This document shows, piece by piece, positions 44,873 through 56,412 of a stretch of DNA of 64,000 nucleotides. The notes below the pieces were generated by a model. That model saw nothing but the letters and a program-made list of their open reading frames with translations, searched no databases and was not told where the DNA came from. This DNA comes from Serripes groenlandicus. Taxonomy: Eukaryota > Mollusca > Bivalvia > Cardiida > Cardiidae. The translations under genes were made by a program, and so were the position numbers. Numbering within the stretch: the stretch's first letter is position 1; each line of letters begins with the position of its first letter. Where the stretch lies: positions 33,918,869 to 33,982,868 of the forward strand of contig JASEVX010000005.1 in the NCBI GenBank assembly GCA_031761405.1, written 5' to 3'.

Positions 44873-45060
44873 CGTTCGCCGTAGTCCCTCGAAATAAAAA
44901 GATACATCCTGCGGTGGCCTCAGGGTCACCCAGGTCGTATCCCAATCTTTTACAGGCCGTAGGGCTCTCCGTGGAATTATAGCGCGGAGTTATATATCTG
45001 TTTTCATTTCTAGGCTCGCCGTAGCCATTCCATAGAGCGGTTCCACGGCGACCATCCTAT
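44873..45060. mobile_element. GC-rich block with weak inverted ends
   Basis: AGGATACGTTCGCCGTAGTC at the left is partly complementary to GGTTCCACGGCGACCATCCT at the right. Between them are CGCCGTAGCC, TCCGTGGAAT and TAGCGCGGAG. Composition is clearly more GC-rich than the flanks. It may be a single-copy DNA element. Confidence 0.35.
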
Positions 45061-45354
45061 TGTAGGATTTTAAATGTTTTTGACCTATACTATATCTATT
45101 TAAAGTGATAAAGCAGACAACGTGGTTTATAAATATAGTCATCTATGTTTCATTTTGGTCGATGCTAGACTCGTGTTATGGATGAAGACGTAATTTCAAC
45201 ACGCCTTTAAATACATCATATATATCGATGAAAGAAGTCACCTCTATATGTAGGACGTGTGCCTTACTAATTCCTACATATTCTGAAAACTGACGTGTAT
45301 TAAGATATACCGAAAACTTAAATTTAAAATATAATGGTGAATGGAAGTATTGAT

Positions 45355-45528
45355 GTTTTCGTAAACATACATATTCAGGCGAGTCAGCTCGTCACGAGCT
45401 GTGTCATCTGAAATCAGCATTTTTGCCATTTAGTTATTACAGTATTCTCTTAATACATGCAAAATGGAGTCGCCCGATTTTGAACATGGACGAGTGTACT
45501 TTAGGCAATTAGGCGCTGTAAGAGTTAA
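45355..45528. mobile_element. Family F MITE, left end missing
   Basis: Central hairpin TCAGGCGAGTCAGCTCGTCA, then GGAGTCGCCCGATTTTGAAC and the right end AGGCGCTGTAAGAGTTAA. Confidence 0.75.
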
Positions 45529-45679
45529 TGCTCACATAAACATATAACACATAACACATAAACACATAATACATTCTCTTCTGAAATATAAGCGTTCCAG
45601 AGGGTCCTCTTCTTGATTCCTGACGTCGAGTCGCGAGAACTATATCGTTTTCGACATGGTTCATCTATCCATTCTTCCC

Positions 45680-45819
45680 TCTAATTAGTTTGCTTGGGAA
45701 GATTGTTGTGTGGAGTACTGGTGTCAGGAAACACATGAGTAGGTGAACTGTGATATGACTGAGAAGTTGTTAAAAACGGCGTTAAACCCCAATCAATCAA
45801 TCAATCAATCAATCAACCC
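45680..45819 (+). mobile_element. S1 SINE, 3' half
   Basis: GCTTGGGAAGATTGTTGTGT, GAACTGTGATATGACTGAGA (with a deletion of GGCCGCC), ACGGCGTTAAACCCCAATCA and an (ATCA)n tail of about six repeats. Confidence 0.8.
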
Positions 45820-45879
45820 TCTGATCTGCGAGAAAGCCGGTAAAACCCATGCACAACTGATACTTTTCGCAGTGATATA

Positions 45880-46146
45880 TATGAGCCGCTCCACGAGAAA
45901 ACTAACATTATTGACTCTGCGTAATGTATCGACCCTGATCAGCCTTCGCAGTCCGCGCAGGCTAATCCGGGCCGACACATTCCGTCTCAGGGGGATACAG
46001 GTATAGAGTAATGATTCCTGAAACAGAAAATCCACAGGAGGCGAAAGTTGTCGATCCGGGTTAGGCTGCGCGGCATGACTAGGCTGATCCAGGTCGATAC
46101 TTTACGCAGAGACAACAGTGTTGGTTTTCTCGTGTAACGGCTCATA
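45880..46146. mobile_element. Family C palindromic MITE, full copy
   Basis: TATGAGCCGCTCCACGAGAA at the left, TTCTCGTGTAACGGCTCATA at the right. The internal palindrome CAGTCCGCGCAGGCTAATCC is intact. Confidence 0.85.
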
Positions 46147-46514
46147 TGTATAATATGGTGGACAAAGGCATATAACACTAATCCAATCCTTACGACATAG
46201 CATAACAGATGCCCGGATGTGTCCGCTTACACCTTCTCACTAGCAGACACATTAAGAAGCATCTGCAGCAGACGAAAATGCGAAGACATGGAGTCATTTG
46301 ATATTGGTTTAAACATATTTAATTCTCTTATATTTTACATACATCAAGAAATATACAATGGAGAAAGGAAGTGGACTGACAGCTCATAGCTTATTGTAGG
46401 TCCTCTCCAATACAAATTGATTTACCGGAAGCACGGTGAATAGTTTACATATTCGGAAAATATCAGCTTACTTTAGCTTTGTAATTTATCATACACGAAC
46501 AAATATACATAAAA

Positions 46515-46600
46515 CCGAGTGGAGAGAGAGCAAGAGAGTGGGAAAGAGGGGGAGAGAAATAGATATAAAGAGAGAAGAAAAGAGTTAAAGGAGGGTAGGT
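46515..46600. repeat. Polypurine (GA-rich) tract
   Basis: About 85 bases almost without pyrimidines on the plus strand (GGAGAGAGAGCAAGAGAGTG, AAGAGGGGGAGAGAAATAGA). Low complexity with no coding content. Confidence 0.85.
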
Positions 46601-46764
46601 GCGCGTATTGGAGGTTAGTTAATGTATATATGTCAAATATCCAAACCAAATAAAATATAACATAACAAGATTCATAAATATATCATTTGATATTAGTGGG
46701 TAAGGGATTACAATTTAACAATTATCAACTAGTTGGGTTCATTCCACGCATGCGTAGTTTCATT

Positions 46765-47001
46765 TAACCCTCCTCCTACCCACATACAGCAATACAGCAC
46801 ATCTGCAGTAGACGACTTTAGAAACATCTAGACAAAAACACAGAAAATCTCTTTAAATGAAGGTACAATTATTGAAAAAAAATGAAAACATTTTGGCAAA
46901 AGGAGAAATAACTTTGAGCAATTTCAACTTTTGTCACAATGTTTTCAAAACTCGTCTGCTGCAGAGGCGTCTACAAGCGTTTATATGTGACAAAGGGTTA
47001 A
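46765..47001. mobile_element. Family A MITE, full copy
   Basis: TTAACCCTCCTCCTACCCAC at the left and TATATGTGACAAAGGGTTAA at the right. The core is GGCAAAAGGAGAAATAACTT / AGCAATTTCAACTTTTGTC. Confidence 0.8.
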
Positions 47002-47185
47002 TACTCCTCTTTTAGAAATAACCAAACTACAAATTTATCACAGTAAAATATATAATATCGACTTGAAATAGTTCCCAGAAAGTGACACATCCCAAATCAT
47101 CCTTTCACAGACAATATTAAACAAAACTCACGCCTACTGCTGTTAGTTCCGGATAAGTTTCTTGATTAGTAATATTGTGGTGTTA

Positions 47186-47331
47186 CTAATTCAAGTCTTT
47201 CACTGCCGAATTTCACAAAGTGGACTCTTCAATGTTGAAAATTGGACCACTCCATTGATCATCCAACAGGATACGTGGTAACATTTAAGAGTCTAAGAGT
47301 CAAACAATGCAGATGTTATGAGAGACAGCTC
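47186..47331. mobile_element. Family F MITE relic
   Basis: AAGTCTTTCACTGCCGAATT, TGGACTCTTCAATGTTGAAA and AGAGACAGCTCGTTATGA. The right half is lost. Confidence 0.6.
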
Positions 47332-48224
47332 GTTATGACATTGTATTAGAATAAATAGGGTCATGAGTTTGAATTTGGACGCGTAATTGGTATGTCTCTA
47401 GCCCTCTATGTACTAGGAAACATACCAGCTACATGAGCGACTAAGTACTATTTTGATATGCGTGTGTATCCGATTGAAGAGTGAAATGTACTCATGTAAA
47501 TATAATGTTTTTCTTAACAGTGCCATAAAGCCTATTGGGGCTGGGTGTTTTTTCACTATTCTATTGTGTTACTTGTTTTGTTATACACATATCACTATAA
47601 TAAAATATTTATTTATTTAATTACTTTCTTACTTAATTACATACTTACTTACGTAGCTACTTACTTACTTACTTACTTACTTATATATTTCCAACTTGAT
47701 ATAGTATGCTTACTTACAAAATCAAGTAAATAATCTTTCTTATTGTTTTTGTATATGGGCATTGGCATCTCATTGTTTATAGTGAAGTGTTCGTGATTAT
47801 TTTTGTGATGGAAGTGTTCATTTTATGTTCGCGTGTGGTTCGTGTGGCACACATATGGCTGTTAATAATATGTTTTATTGCATACATTATATTATATATA
47901 ATTCAAATAAAGATTGTGCATCTTGAAGATTGTATATCTTAAAGATGCGTCATTTTGAATTGAGCATCATCACAGAAGAGGTTAGACAGAACAATAAAAT
48001 TAGCATAAAATAATAAAATACATATATATGTTTACATCTTCTTTTGATCTAACATTTAAAGTCAATTCTTTCATAAAATAATCAAAACGAAACCCAACTT
48101 AAATATGAATTGAATACTGTTTTCACAAAGTGGGCATTTTTTACTCGATCCTTTTTAGTTTTGGTCCTTTCTGACGCCGATACAGCATAACACATGTCCG
48201 AGAGCTAGTTGAGTTAAGTAAATT
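47332..48224. other. AT-rich stretch with CTTA microsatellite
   Basis: (CTTA)n and related tetranucleotides at about 47600-47690 create a spurious 62-codon frame. No gene recognised. Confidence 0.5.
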
Positions 48225-48300
48225 GGACTTCGCAGGCTGATCTTGGTCGATACTTAACGCAGAGTCCATACAGTTGGTGTTGTCTTGGAACGGTTTATAT
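48225..48300. mobile_element. Family C MITE, right end fragment
   Basis: CTTCGCAGGCTGATCTTGGT to TTGTCTTGGAACGGTTTATA. Confidence 0.65.
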
Positions 48301-49177
48301 ACATGTGTTATTGTGATTATGTACATACATGAACAAACGTGCGGTTCGTTTGTTTGATATAAAGCATTCGTATAACTATGTGACCGTATCACGTAGCAGG
48401 AGTTATTAACGTGACGTATAATGTCTGTTTAGAATTAAATACAGTAATCGATATGAAAGCCTCTGATTTGCAGGTTAACTTTAGGAAAACCATGACAATA
48501 ATGCCAAGTTATTCCTCATTTTAACGACGGCGAAGCTTTTATAAAGCGCTTGTCGCTCTAAGATGGATCAAACAGGCAATATAATGCTTTAAAGAGTGTT
48601 TTAGTTGTGATTGATTTATCGCGACTTGAAAATGCCTCTCTCGTCGTTTGTGCCACCATAACCCCGTTCTCTTATCGCACATTTCGCCTTTTCCAAACAT
48701 CATCGAACTTAAAGAAGTAAAATAAGAGATGTAAGACCATGGGGAAATTAATTTATACTTCACTGTTTAAATATAGCATTTTATTTTACACACAATGTGT
48801 TGTTTTATTCTGTCCCAATATAGCAAATTACAGTTGTCTGGATATTATATTTATCTAGACTTATATAGACTATTTATAACTGGAAGAGGTCTAGCCACGA
48901 ACGTTCAGTCGGCAACGAAGATAGCTATAAACCTTGGCTTGGCCATTGTTTCTACTCTTTAATGACTAGTGACTTGTGAGATCCATCTTCTTTCAAAGGG
49001 CTAAGCATTGTTTCTGTTAGAAGGTACCCACTTGACTATTGATAATGTTTTGCAGAGTAATACTGCGAACATACTATATAGAACGCATGCCCAATAGTAA
49101 ACTGATGTATAGATATAACAGCAACAACTTTAGACAAACACGGCGTTACACTTCTATAGATCAACTTGAAAAAGGAT
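48301..49177. other. No gene seen
   Basis: Nothing recognised on either strand. Confidence 0.4.
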
Positions 49178-49428
49178 ACCGTGGGCTTGGCGTGAAACGG
49201 TTATAACTAAAATTGGTATTTTTTTTACGAAGGTTAATCACCTCACCATAACGTCTTCATAAGCGTTAAATCATTTGTCCAGGTAAACAATGGGAATTTA
49301 GGTGCCATTGCTCGTTCTGACCAATGGCACCTAAATGTGCATTGTTTACAAAGGCGTCAAAATTGCCCCTAAACCTGGGTTTTCAAAATAGGACTTTAGT
49401 TACAACCGCTTCACGCCAAGCCCTCGAT
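49178..49428. mobile_element. Family D palindromic MITE, full copy
   Basis: CCGTGGGCTTGGCGTGAAAC and CTTCACGCCAAGCCCTCGAT as ends. Core AGGTGCCATTGCTCGTTCTG / ACCAATGGCACCTAA. Same orientation as the 30031 copy. Confidence 0.85.
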
Positions 49429-50440
49429 ACAGTCTTTGTCTTAATGGATGAATCTTTTTAAAATGTGTAATAATATTTTAAACAAGAAAATAGTCAATCC
49501 CTGGCAGACAGAAAGACAAATGATGGACACTAATCTATCTTAGGTGTAAGCACTTCTTGACTTTAACCAGTAGGTCGGGGTAAAATTGTGAGATTTCTTT
49601 AGATACAAAACGCATAAATTACAATTTCTAAACATGCTATGTTTAGAACACCTATAGGGTTCCCCGTGGGTTTAATCGCGAACTATTTGACAAGGTCGCA
49701 TAAACATAACATTGCATTATACACTTTGAATTGTTAATTCTAAGATTATAAGTCCCCAACAATCTTGTGTATGTCAGGCATACTATATAGATAAGTGTGT
49801 TAACACTACACTTGGAGATATTTTGATAACACATTATCGTTGATCCATTGTATCAAAGCATATACATGAAATTGAAAACTGAGATTCTGTCTTCATATGT
49901 TAATTGACATGGTTAATCGAATACGAACATTTCCTATCAACTGTATGTATCTGTGTTTCTTTCCTGAATATGATGTGCTTAAAGTGAGCTATTTTGATAA
50001 CTCAGTGTCCATCATGCTTCGTATGCTTTCCATCGAAAGATGTCAACACATTTCTTTTAAATGACAAGACTTTTGACAATGTTGACTTTTATAGAATCAT
50101 TATCGAATGTATTTGCAAGGAGATCATGTGTTGCTCTGGCATAAACGAAAAGTTAAAATGCCAACATATAAAATCCATTTCATTCGAAGCTAGTGATCCG
50201 ATTATCGAATTTATATCATTATATTAGCATTGAGTGACCTCGTAGCAAAGCAAGCTTAACCGAAATTGATTGGCCACCTGTACTTTAATTGTGTTGATAT
50301 TATGCTAAGTGCAATATTTGAAAATCATTTACCCTTAAAGAAAACGCCTGTTTTTGCAACTGTTCCTTTTTAAAGGTGCTTAGACCACCCATGTATAAAG
50401 CGGTAGTGACAACTTCAGATTAAACGAGTCGTTATACCAG
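49429..50440. other. No gene identified
   Basis: Contains a 77-codon plus frame (49994-50227, CPSCFVCFPSKDVN) that I cannot assign. Confidence 0.35.
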
Positions 50441-50830
50441 TTAGGTCATAAAGCTAGAAAGTCTCAAGTCTGGCATTTAATTCCTAAAGTGTGTGGTACA
50501 AACGCAGTTTCTACAGGATATACCATTAAGGTCATACAGCCAGCAGTGTAAGTCTGGCATTTAATTATGTCCTACGACTTCCTGAATTGTGTGGTACAAA
50601 CGCAGTTTCTATAGGATATACCATTACGGTCATACAGTCAGAAGTGTCAAGTCTGGCATTTAATTATGTCCTAAGACCTCCTAAAGTATATGGTGCAAAC
50701 GCAGATTCTACAGGATATACCATTAAGGTCATACAGTCAGAAGTGTCAAGTCTGGCATTTAATTATGTCCTACGACCTCCTAAAGCGTGTGGTACAAACG
50801 CAGTTTCTACAGGATATGCGTACTTTAAAA
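50441..50830 (+). repeat. 99-bp tandem repeat, about 4 units
   Basis: GTGTGGTACAAACGCAGTTT-type motifs start near 50489, 50587, 50686 and 50785. The last two intervals are exactly 99 bp, and the units share TCAAGTCTGGCATTTAATTA. Because 99 is divisible by three, an 83-codon plus frame crosses units as a 33-residue repeat (for example QSEVSSLAFNYVLRPPK). There is no independent sign that it is translated. Confidence 0.9.
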
Positions 50831-51410
50831 ATGTTTGACATTTAGAAGGAAATGTCTCACATAAACGACACATTTCAGACGTAACATTCTATTGGGAATA
50901 TGGATAAATCTGACAGATCGCAATTTAATGCTTCGAATACGTAATCGTAGTCTCTGCCAGTATCAACTCTTTCATTGTCAGGGAGAAGAACTCTTTAATA
51001 ATGCATTGATCACTCCTTGTGTTCATCTTTCAGTCCTTGGCTTAGTATTGCAGCATAAGATTATTCTATTTTGTTAATTAGTAAAGTCAACAGATAGCGA
51101 ACATAATTATGTGTAAGTTGATCTTTAACGATGATGTTATCTAATGTGAAACTTATACGTATAGAGTACGAGCTGTTGGGTAAAGATAACTGCTATTACT
51201 TATTTATTAGTTTAAATCAAACCAAAACATACACTGTATATATTATTTAAAAAAAACAACAATGTCCCTTCCCACAAACATATTCATTGTGGTGCATCTT
51301 CAAAAGTTAATGTTTTGCTACAAGGTATTAACCATATTCAAGTATTATACTCTCAATTGTAGAGATCTATAATTATTTTGCCTACACATGTTCGGCAACG
51401 TCTATTACAT

Positions 51411-51626
51411 AACACTTTATATGATTAAAACTATTTAATAATCGAATTTTCGACCACTTGGTCTTTATCAAAATTAAATAAACACAACAGAAATTTATGT
51501 GCTGTCCATCTTTGTTTCGAATATATCAAGTTGTCCACAACTTCCTGTTGTATTTATTTAATCTTGATGAAGACCAAGTGGTCGTAAATCCGATTATTAA
51601 AGACTTTATCATCATATAAAGTGTTT
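51411..51626. mobile_element. Inverted-repeat element with about 85-bp arms
   Basis: Left arm 51411-51492 (AACACTTTATATGATTAAAA, CGACCACTTGGTCTTTATCA) pairs with right arm 51542-51626 (TTCCTGTTGTATTTATTTAA, GAAGACCAAGTGGTCGTAAA) at high identity, with about 50 bp between. Non-coding, seen once. The minus frame 51526-51729 across it is an artefact. Confidence 0.75.
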
Positions 51627-51629
51627 TAC

Positions 51630-52400
51630 TGACTTTCTTCCATTTTGGAAGACATAATATACAAAGTCTATTACATAGTTGTTGTACTTGGAGAAAGGTT
51701 AATCGAAATCTTCCTGTGTGGGATTTCACATATTCAGCTTCCTTACGTTGCGTAGATTAAGCTTCATCGACATTTTCGGTCATGAGTGCTTTGCTTTTAC
51801 TTGAACAAGATGATAAATAGACAACATGATATGTACTTAAACATTTAACTATGTATCCTTTTTGAGTAGTTTGTGTTTTAACGAATTTATAAACCGCTGT
51901 ACGAAGACTCGCAGCTACCGTCAGTGACCGTCATCTACACGAAGTTAATCATAGTGAAACAGTATGTTAATTTATAGATTTAAACAACAGTTTTGCTAGA
52001 CGTCAACAGCATTAGAATATTGCAGATATGGTGTGCATCCAGCTGCGCAAGAGATAACTGTCTTTGATTATTTTCAAATATGGGTTGAATAAAATGTGTT
52101 TATTTACAAAGGTATCCGATTAAGAAAGCTTACAGTGTTTGATCAATCCTGTAACCACGTTATTGTTATGAAACCGACCCCAATTTGCATTACTTATTAA
52201 AGCAAATTCTAGCTGAAAGAGTACACGTGCCTGTTCTAATGTACTGCGTTTTGTTGATAATTATAAAGAAGTTGCGCGTTTAAACTGCTATTGTTTCGGG
52301 GGTTGGTGAAGAGGGAATAAAACAAAACAAAAAACAATCAATTATGTTGAGAGACATCACTAGAAAGCTACGTGGTGGTACAGGCACAACCCAGATATGT
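51630..52400. other. No gene seen
   Basis: AT-rich, nothing recognised. Confidence 0.4.
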
Positions 52401-52405
52401 ATATG

Positions 52406-52570
52406 TAATTGTTTTGTAGGTGTTGTTCTCAACATCTTTTCAGTTATATCACCACGATAGTTCACTTTATATTGCTCCAATGTTAAACACATCAGAACTA
52501 GGCTAGCAGATGTGCCCTTGTCTAAATGTACTCCACCATGAACGCCGCGACTGTGGATTGAGCCCGGGGC
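52406..52570 (-). mobile_element. SINE, minus strand
   Basis: TTTTCAGTTATATCACCACG is the conserved-domain complement, TAGGCTAGCAGATGTGCCCT the body, and GACTGTGGATTGAGCCCGGG the decayed B-box complement. Related to 23750 and 52750. Confidence 0.65.
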
Positions 52571-52610
52571 GCCCTCTACGAGTATATCTAAGTGTTCATA
52601 GGTTACGATT

Positions 52611-52740
52611 TTAACCCACTCCCATATATAATATATACGCTTCCTAATGCCACTGCAGCAGACGACTGTTGAACCATTGTGGCAGAGGGAAATTGCTCAT
52701 ACATTTTTGCTTATATGTTTTCTAAATAGACTTCAGCCAT
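52611..52740. mobile_element. Family A MITE, left half
   Basis: TTAACCCACTCCCATATATA and CACTGCAGCAGACGACTGTT, then GGCAGAGGGAAATTGCTCAT. It is lost just before the SINE at 52750. Confidence 0.7.
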
Positions 52741-52749
52741 TTTTTGGTT

Positions 52750-52935
52750 TTTGTTTTATTTGGGGTTTATGTCGTGCGACATAATGTTATTTATATTACG
52801 GTGATAGTTCATTTATTCATGGTCCCTATGTAAACACATCCGAATTAGGCTAGCAAATGTGCCCATTGGCAATCAACAATGACAGTGGATCGAAATCCCA
52901 AACGCTTACCATTCGGCAACGGCGGATTCTTGAAA
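52750..52935 (-). mobile_element. SINE, minus strand
   Basis: TTTATTTGGGGTTTATGTCG tail side, TTACGGTGATAGTTCATTTA domain complement, TAGGCTAGCAAATGTGCCCA body, GGATCGAAATCCCAAACGCT and ACCATTCGGCAACGGCGGAT head complement. Confidence 0.7.
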
Positions 52936-52992
52936 GAGTCATATTGCTTTGTTAGAACCTACATATAATTCCGCCAAACCTTGTACGAGTAT

Positions 52993-53244
52993 ATCGAGGG
53001 CTTGGCGTGAAACGGTTGTAACTAAAAACCTATTTTGAAAACCCTGGTTTAGGGGCAATTTTAATCCTTTTGTAAACAATCCAAATTTAGGTGCCATTGC
53101 TCAGAACGAGCAATGGCAACTAAATTTCCATTGTTTACCAAGAAAAATGATTTAACGCTTATAAAGACTTTATGGCGAGGTAATCAACCTTGGTAAAAAA
53201 GTATCAGTTTAAGTTACAACCGTTTCACGCCAAGCACTCGATAT
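52993..53244. mobile_element. Family D palindromic MITE, full copy, inverted
   Basis: ATCGAGGGCTTGGCGTGAAA and TTTCACGCCAAGCACTCGAT as ends. The interior is in the opposite orientation to the other two copies (AACCCTGGTTTAGGGGC near the left). The core palindrome is AGGTGCCATTGCTCAGAACG / AGCAATGGCAACT. Confidence 0.85.
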
Positions 53245-53298
53245 CTAAGTGAAAAAGGTTACGAATAGTTTCAAGCAAAGTAACGTCGTTTTAACAAC

Positions 53299-53493
53299 GT
53301 TATTAATCCACTTCAGAATTTGATAAATCTGCAGCAGGCGACGTTGAGTACACGTGATTAATAATATTTTTAACAATGGAGAAGTAAATATTGAAAAAAA
53401 TATGAAAACATTGTGGCAAAAGGAGCTGTTCAATGTTTCAATGTCGCCAGCTGCAAAAGCGCTAGAAATAGTATGTATGGACGAAACGGTTAA
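53299..53493. mobile_element. Family A MITE relic
   Basis: AAATCTGCAGCAGGCGACGT, AACATTGTGGCAAAAGGAGC and GACGAAACGGTTAA remain. Confidence 0.6.
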
Positions 53494-53796
53494 ATATGGA
53501 TATGTTTCGTAATGTAGCTATTAGTAAGAGTGATTCATTATATCTTTAACGGCAACAACATAATCGTACAAATGTTGATCGCGAAATCTTGGTAACTAAG
53601 CAGAACAATATATATAATTTGTGGACATCGTGTCATAACTACGTCCGACTGTGTTACGTTTTGCCGTCTGAAAGAATAGCCCATCAGACAATAACCGGAA
53701 ATACATACCTAAGTCGGCCAGATTGACATTGAAGAGACACTAACTAACGAATCACTGCAATCGTAAAGGGGATCTTGATGCTTATCTCTTATAAGT

Positions 53797-54020
53797 AGGT
53801 AAGTAAGTAAGTAAGTATTTTATTATAATGGCATGTGTATGTAAATCAAAGAAACATAAGTAAAACAAGTAAAGAATAATACTCGGCCCCATCGGCCTAT
53901 GAGTCAGTTTTAAAAGAAATATAATTAAGATAAAACAAAATGATAGTGATAATATGGCATCAGATATAGCATCAGATAGAACGTCGATCTAGGCTAGGAC
54001 ACTTGCCCCCACAGATGTTA
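53797..54020 (-). mobile_element. LINE 3' UTR and tail, minus strand
   Basis: (TAAG)n at 53797-53815 followed by TATTTTATTATAATGGCATG and CTCGGCCCCATCGGCCTATG, homologous to 30545-30680. No LINE coding motif lies immediately upstream on the minus strand. Confidence 0.6.
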
Positions 54021-54102
54021 CCATTTAATTGCCCCAGAATTAATCTGATCGAATTAAGAAAATGTTTCGTGGTGTGAAACAAGAAACAAGAAGTGATCAA
54101 AT

Positions 54103-54537
54103 CTACAATAGTGACCGATATTTCATTAAAGGAAAAAACATATGAAGGCAGGCAGTAAAGATTCTGGCGAAGACATAATTATGCACAGAACGCCCTCGAC
54201 TTTTATATCTGTATAAATTGCATGGAATCATTTCAATATGACGCGACTGATTTACATTGTTTGTGTCTGGATAGACCAGTATCACTTCAATGTTGAATAT
54301 GTCCGAATTGTGTTCATTATATGGTTTCGTCTCCTTGGGATAGTTGAACTTCGGGAATTTGCATTCAACGAAAACCGAGATGAGCATACACTTTCGTTTA
54401 AATATAATACAAATATTCCCTGATCGCCATTTAAACGAATACAACGTGAATATGCAGAACATCAATAACACAAATAAGGTTTTGCAGGCGTGCACGTTAA
54501 ATCCAGTGGTTAATATGATAATATCAACACTGTTCAC
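54103..54537 (-). other. 144-codon unassigned open frame
   Basis: The longest frame in the window not explained by tandem repeats. Residues about 17-35 (ACKTLFVLLMFCIFTLYSF) would make one membrane span, and the rest is polar. I recognise no family or motif, and the opposite strand is also open in part (54238-54423, 54344-54559). It may be chance or a decayed exon. Confidence 0.15.
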
Positions 54538-54604
54538 TCAAAATCAGAGCTCTAGATAAGGGTAATTTTTCATGTTCTAAAATCCTTATTTTCCCTTCAA
54601 ACCA

Positions 54605-54667
54605 TATGTTGTGGGTACTCAAAAGAATCGTCTCCGTGAGACGATTCTTTTGAGTACCAACAACATA
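54605..54667. repeat. Short perfect hairpin
   Basis: GGTACTCAAAAGAATCGTCTC (54614-54634, 21 bp) pairs perfectly with 54638-54658 across a 3-nt loop. TATGTTGT / CAACATA extends it outward with a small bulge. Confidence 0.9.
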
Positions 54668-54791
54668 GGAATTGGTTGATTTATAAGAACAATATTTTGG
54701 GGAGAAGACCTGTTCACTCTCTCTTATCTAGTCCTCCCGTAATACTAACCTAACCTTGTTTTAAGATGCTGTCAACGTCTATGTATTCTGA

Positions 54792-55087
54792 GCCGAGCCC
54801 CGGTAGCTCAGTCGGTAGCGACGCGGGCTGTCAATCCAGTGATTGTGAGTTCGAATCCTGGCTCGGCCAACTTTCTTTCCGAGAATTGACAAAAGTCAAT
54901 GCGACATGCGTCATTGGTCTTCCACCAATGGGCTTAGTCTATGTGGAAAAGCAGCCAGTTGCTTGGGAAGATTGTTGTGTGGAGTACTGGTGTGAAAAAC
55001 CAGGAAATGCATGATTAGGTGAACTGGCCGCCGTGATATAACTGAGAAATAGTTAAAAACGGCGTTAAACCCCAAACAATCAATCAA
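54792..55087 (+). mobile_element. Complete S1 SINE with 13-bp target duplication
   Basis: Head GCCGAGCCCCGGTAGCTCAG with GAGTTCGAATCCTGGCTCGG B box. Body CTATGTGGAAAAGCAGCCAG. Conserved 3' domain GAACTGGCCGCCGTGATATA to AAAACGGCGTTAAACCCC (resembles the Nin-DC domain of mollusc SINEs, from memory). Tail AACAATCAATCAA. CTATGTATTCTGA occurs on both sides (54779-54791, 55088-55100). The 82-codon overlapping frame is an artefact. The 13-bp perfect duplication and intact head suggest a young insertion. Confidence 0.92.
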
Positions 55088-55100
55088 CTATGTATTCTGA

Positions 55101-56265
55101 TAAGACTGAGCTGATTGAGCTAGTGTGATATGAAGCTACATTGTTCAGAAACGCCAAATTGTACTTTCCCCAACTGATGTGCTCACAAATGTTGACCACT
55201 TTACATAAACTTTGAAAAAACGGAATCAGATTCACGAAACTGTACATGATTCAACATCTATGCTTTTGATGTTTTTTATGTGTGTACTGAACGTTTGAAT
55301 ATTCCTCTACAGTATTATCCTAATTTAAGCATCCATTGCACTGATGGGTATCAAAGGCATGTATTAACGGCATTGGTAACTTGGATGCAACACTAGTCCC
55401 GCAGGATTTCTATCAGAAAGCACAATTTACTCGAGCTACCGTTTGTATGTTATCTGCTTGATATTGATTCCACAAACCAGCACTAAAGTCAAAAATGTGG
55501 AGCCACACTACGAGAATATTGAATTTCCGAGATTTTGATTTTTTTTTACCAAAGATGATTAAAGTGCATACGTAAGTCGTTGGTATTTGGTACAATAATG
55601 TAACAACCGTTCTAGGATAATAGAACAGCAATACGGCGAAAAGAAATAAAGCTAATCAGACTGTTCAGCCAGGCCGTATGATAACGTTCTTCCCTGGGAT
55701 GAAAGTCACGACACTCGATTTGTGTGTGACTAGACTCAGCTACATCCTTCTGGATCGACATGTTGTTCGGATAGACCTATTCCATCATTTCCTTTGTATA
55801 AAGTACGAACACGTATAACATTGTAAAGGATTACAAATCACCTTGTCTGATAATGCATAATGGTTTATAGTCTTTGATTTGTGGTCGAGCGCTCGTTCTT
55901 CTGTGTGAAACAAAAACTGGTTCCCCTATGGAAATTATATCTAACAAGATAGTTGTATATATCGATAGCTTAGCATGCAACGGTTGTAATTATATGTATT
56001 GTTTAGGATCAGTTACAACTGTTTCGCGATGAGCCAACGAAATAGGTATATCGATATTGAAAACGTTTTAGCATCACAGGAACCTAATCCGAAATATAAC
56101 GTATATCGTATTTGGCATTGCAAAGATCAATTGTGTTGTGTAAGCTATAACACGTTCCTTTATTTGTTTAATGATATCAAAACAATATACAGTGTACAAT
56201 GAGAAACGTTTTTTGTGAGTCCAAGCCTGGTATGCCATCGAGTGGCTTTTGAAATGGTAGTAGTG
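55101..56265. other. No gene identified
   Basis: 1.1 kb without recognised repeats. The 67-codon frames on both strands at 55999-56277 overlap and cannot both be real. Confidence 0.4.
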
Positions 56266-56412
56266 AATATGAACCATTCCACGAGAAAAGCAACATTATG
56301 GACTCTGCGTAATGTATCGACACTGATCAGCCTGCGAAATCCGGGTAGGCTAATCCGGGCCGACACATTCCCTCACAGAGGTATAGAGGTATAAAGTAAC
56401 GATTCCCGAAAC
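56266..56412. mobile_element. Family C MITE, left half
   Basis: GAACCATTCCACGAGAAAAG to GTAACGATTCCCGAAACAAA. The right half is absent. Confidence 0.75.

Noticed and set aside
47545..47733. 62-codon leucine/tyrosine-rich frame
   Set aside because: Product of the CTTA microsatellite.
54792..54868. Apparent tRNA gene
   Set aside because: It has A- and B-box-like segments, but the arms do not fold as a standard tRNA. It continues into the SINE body with a target duplication outside, so it is a SINE head.
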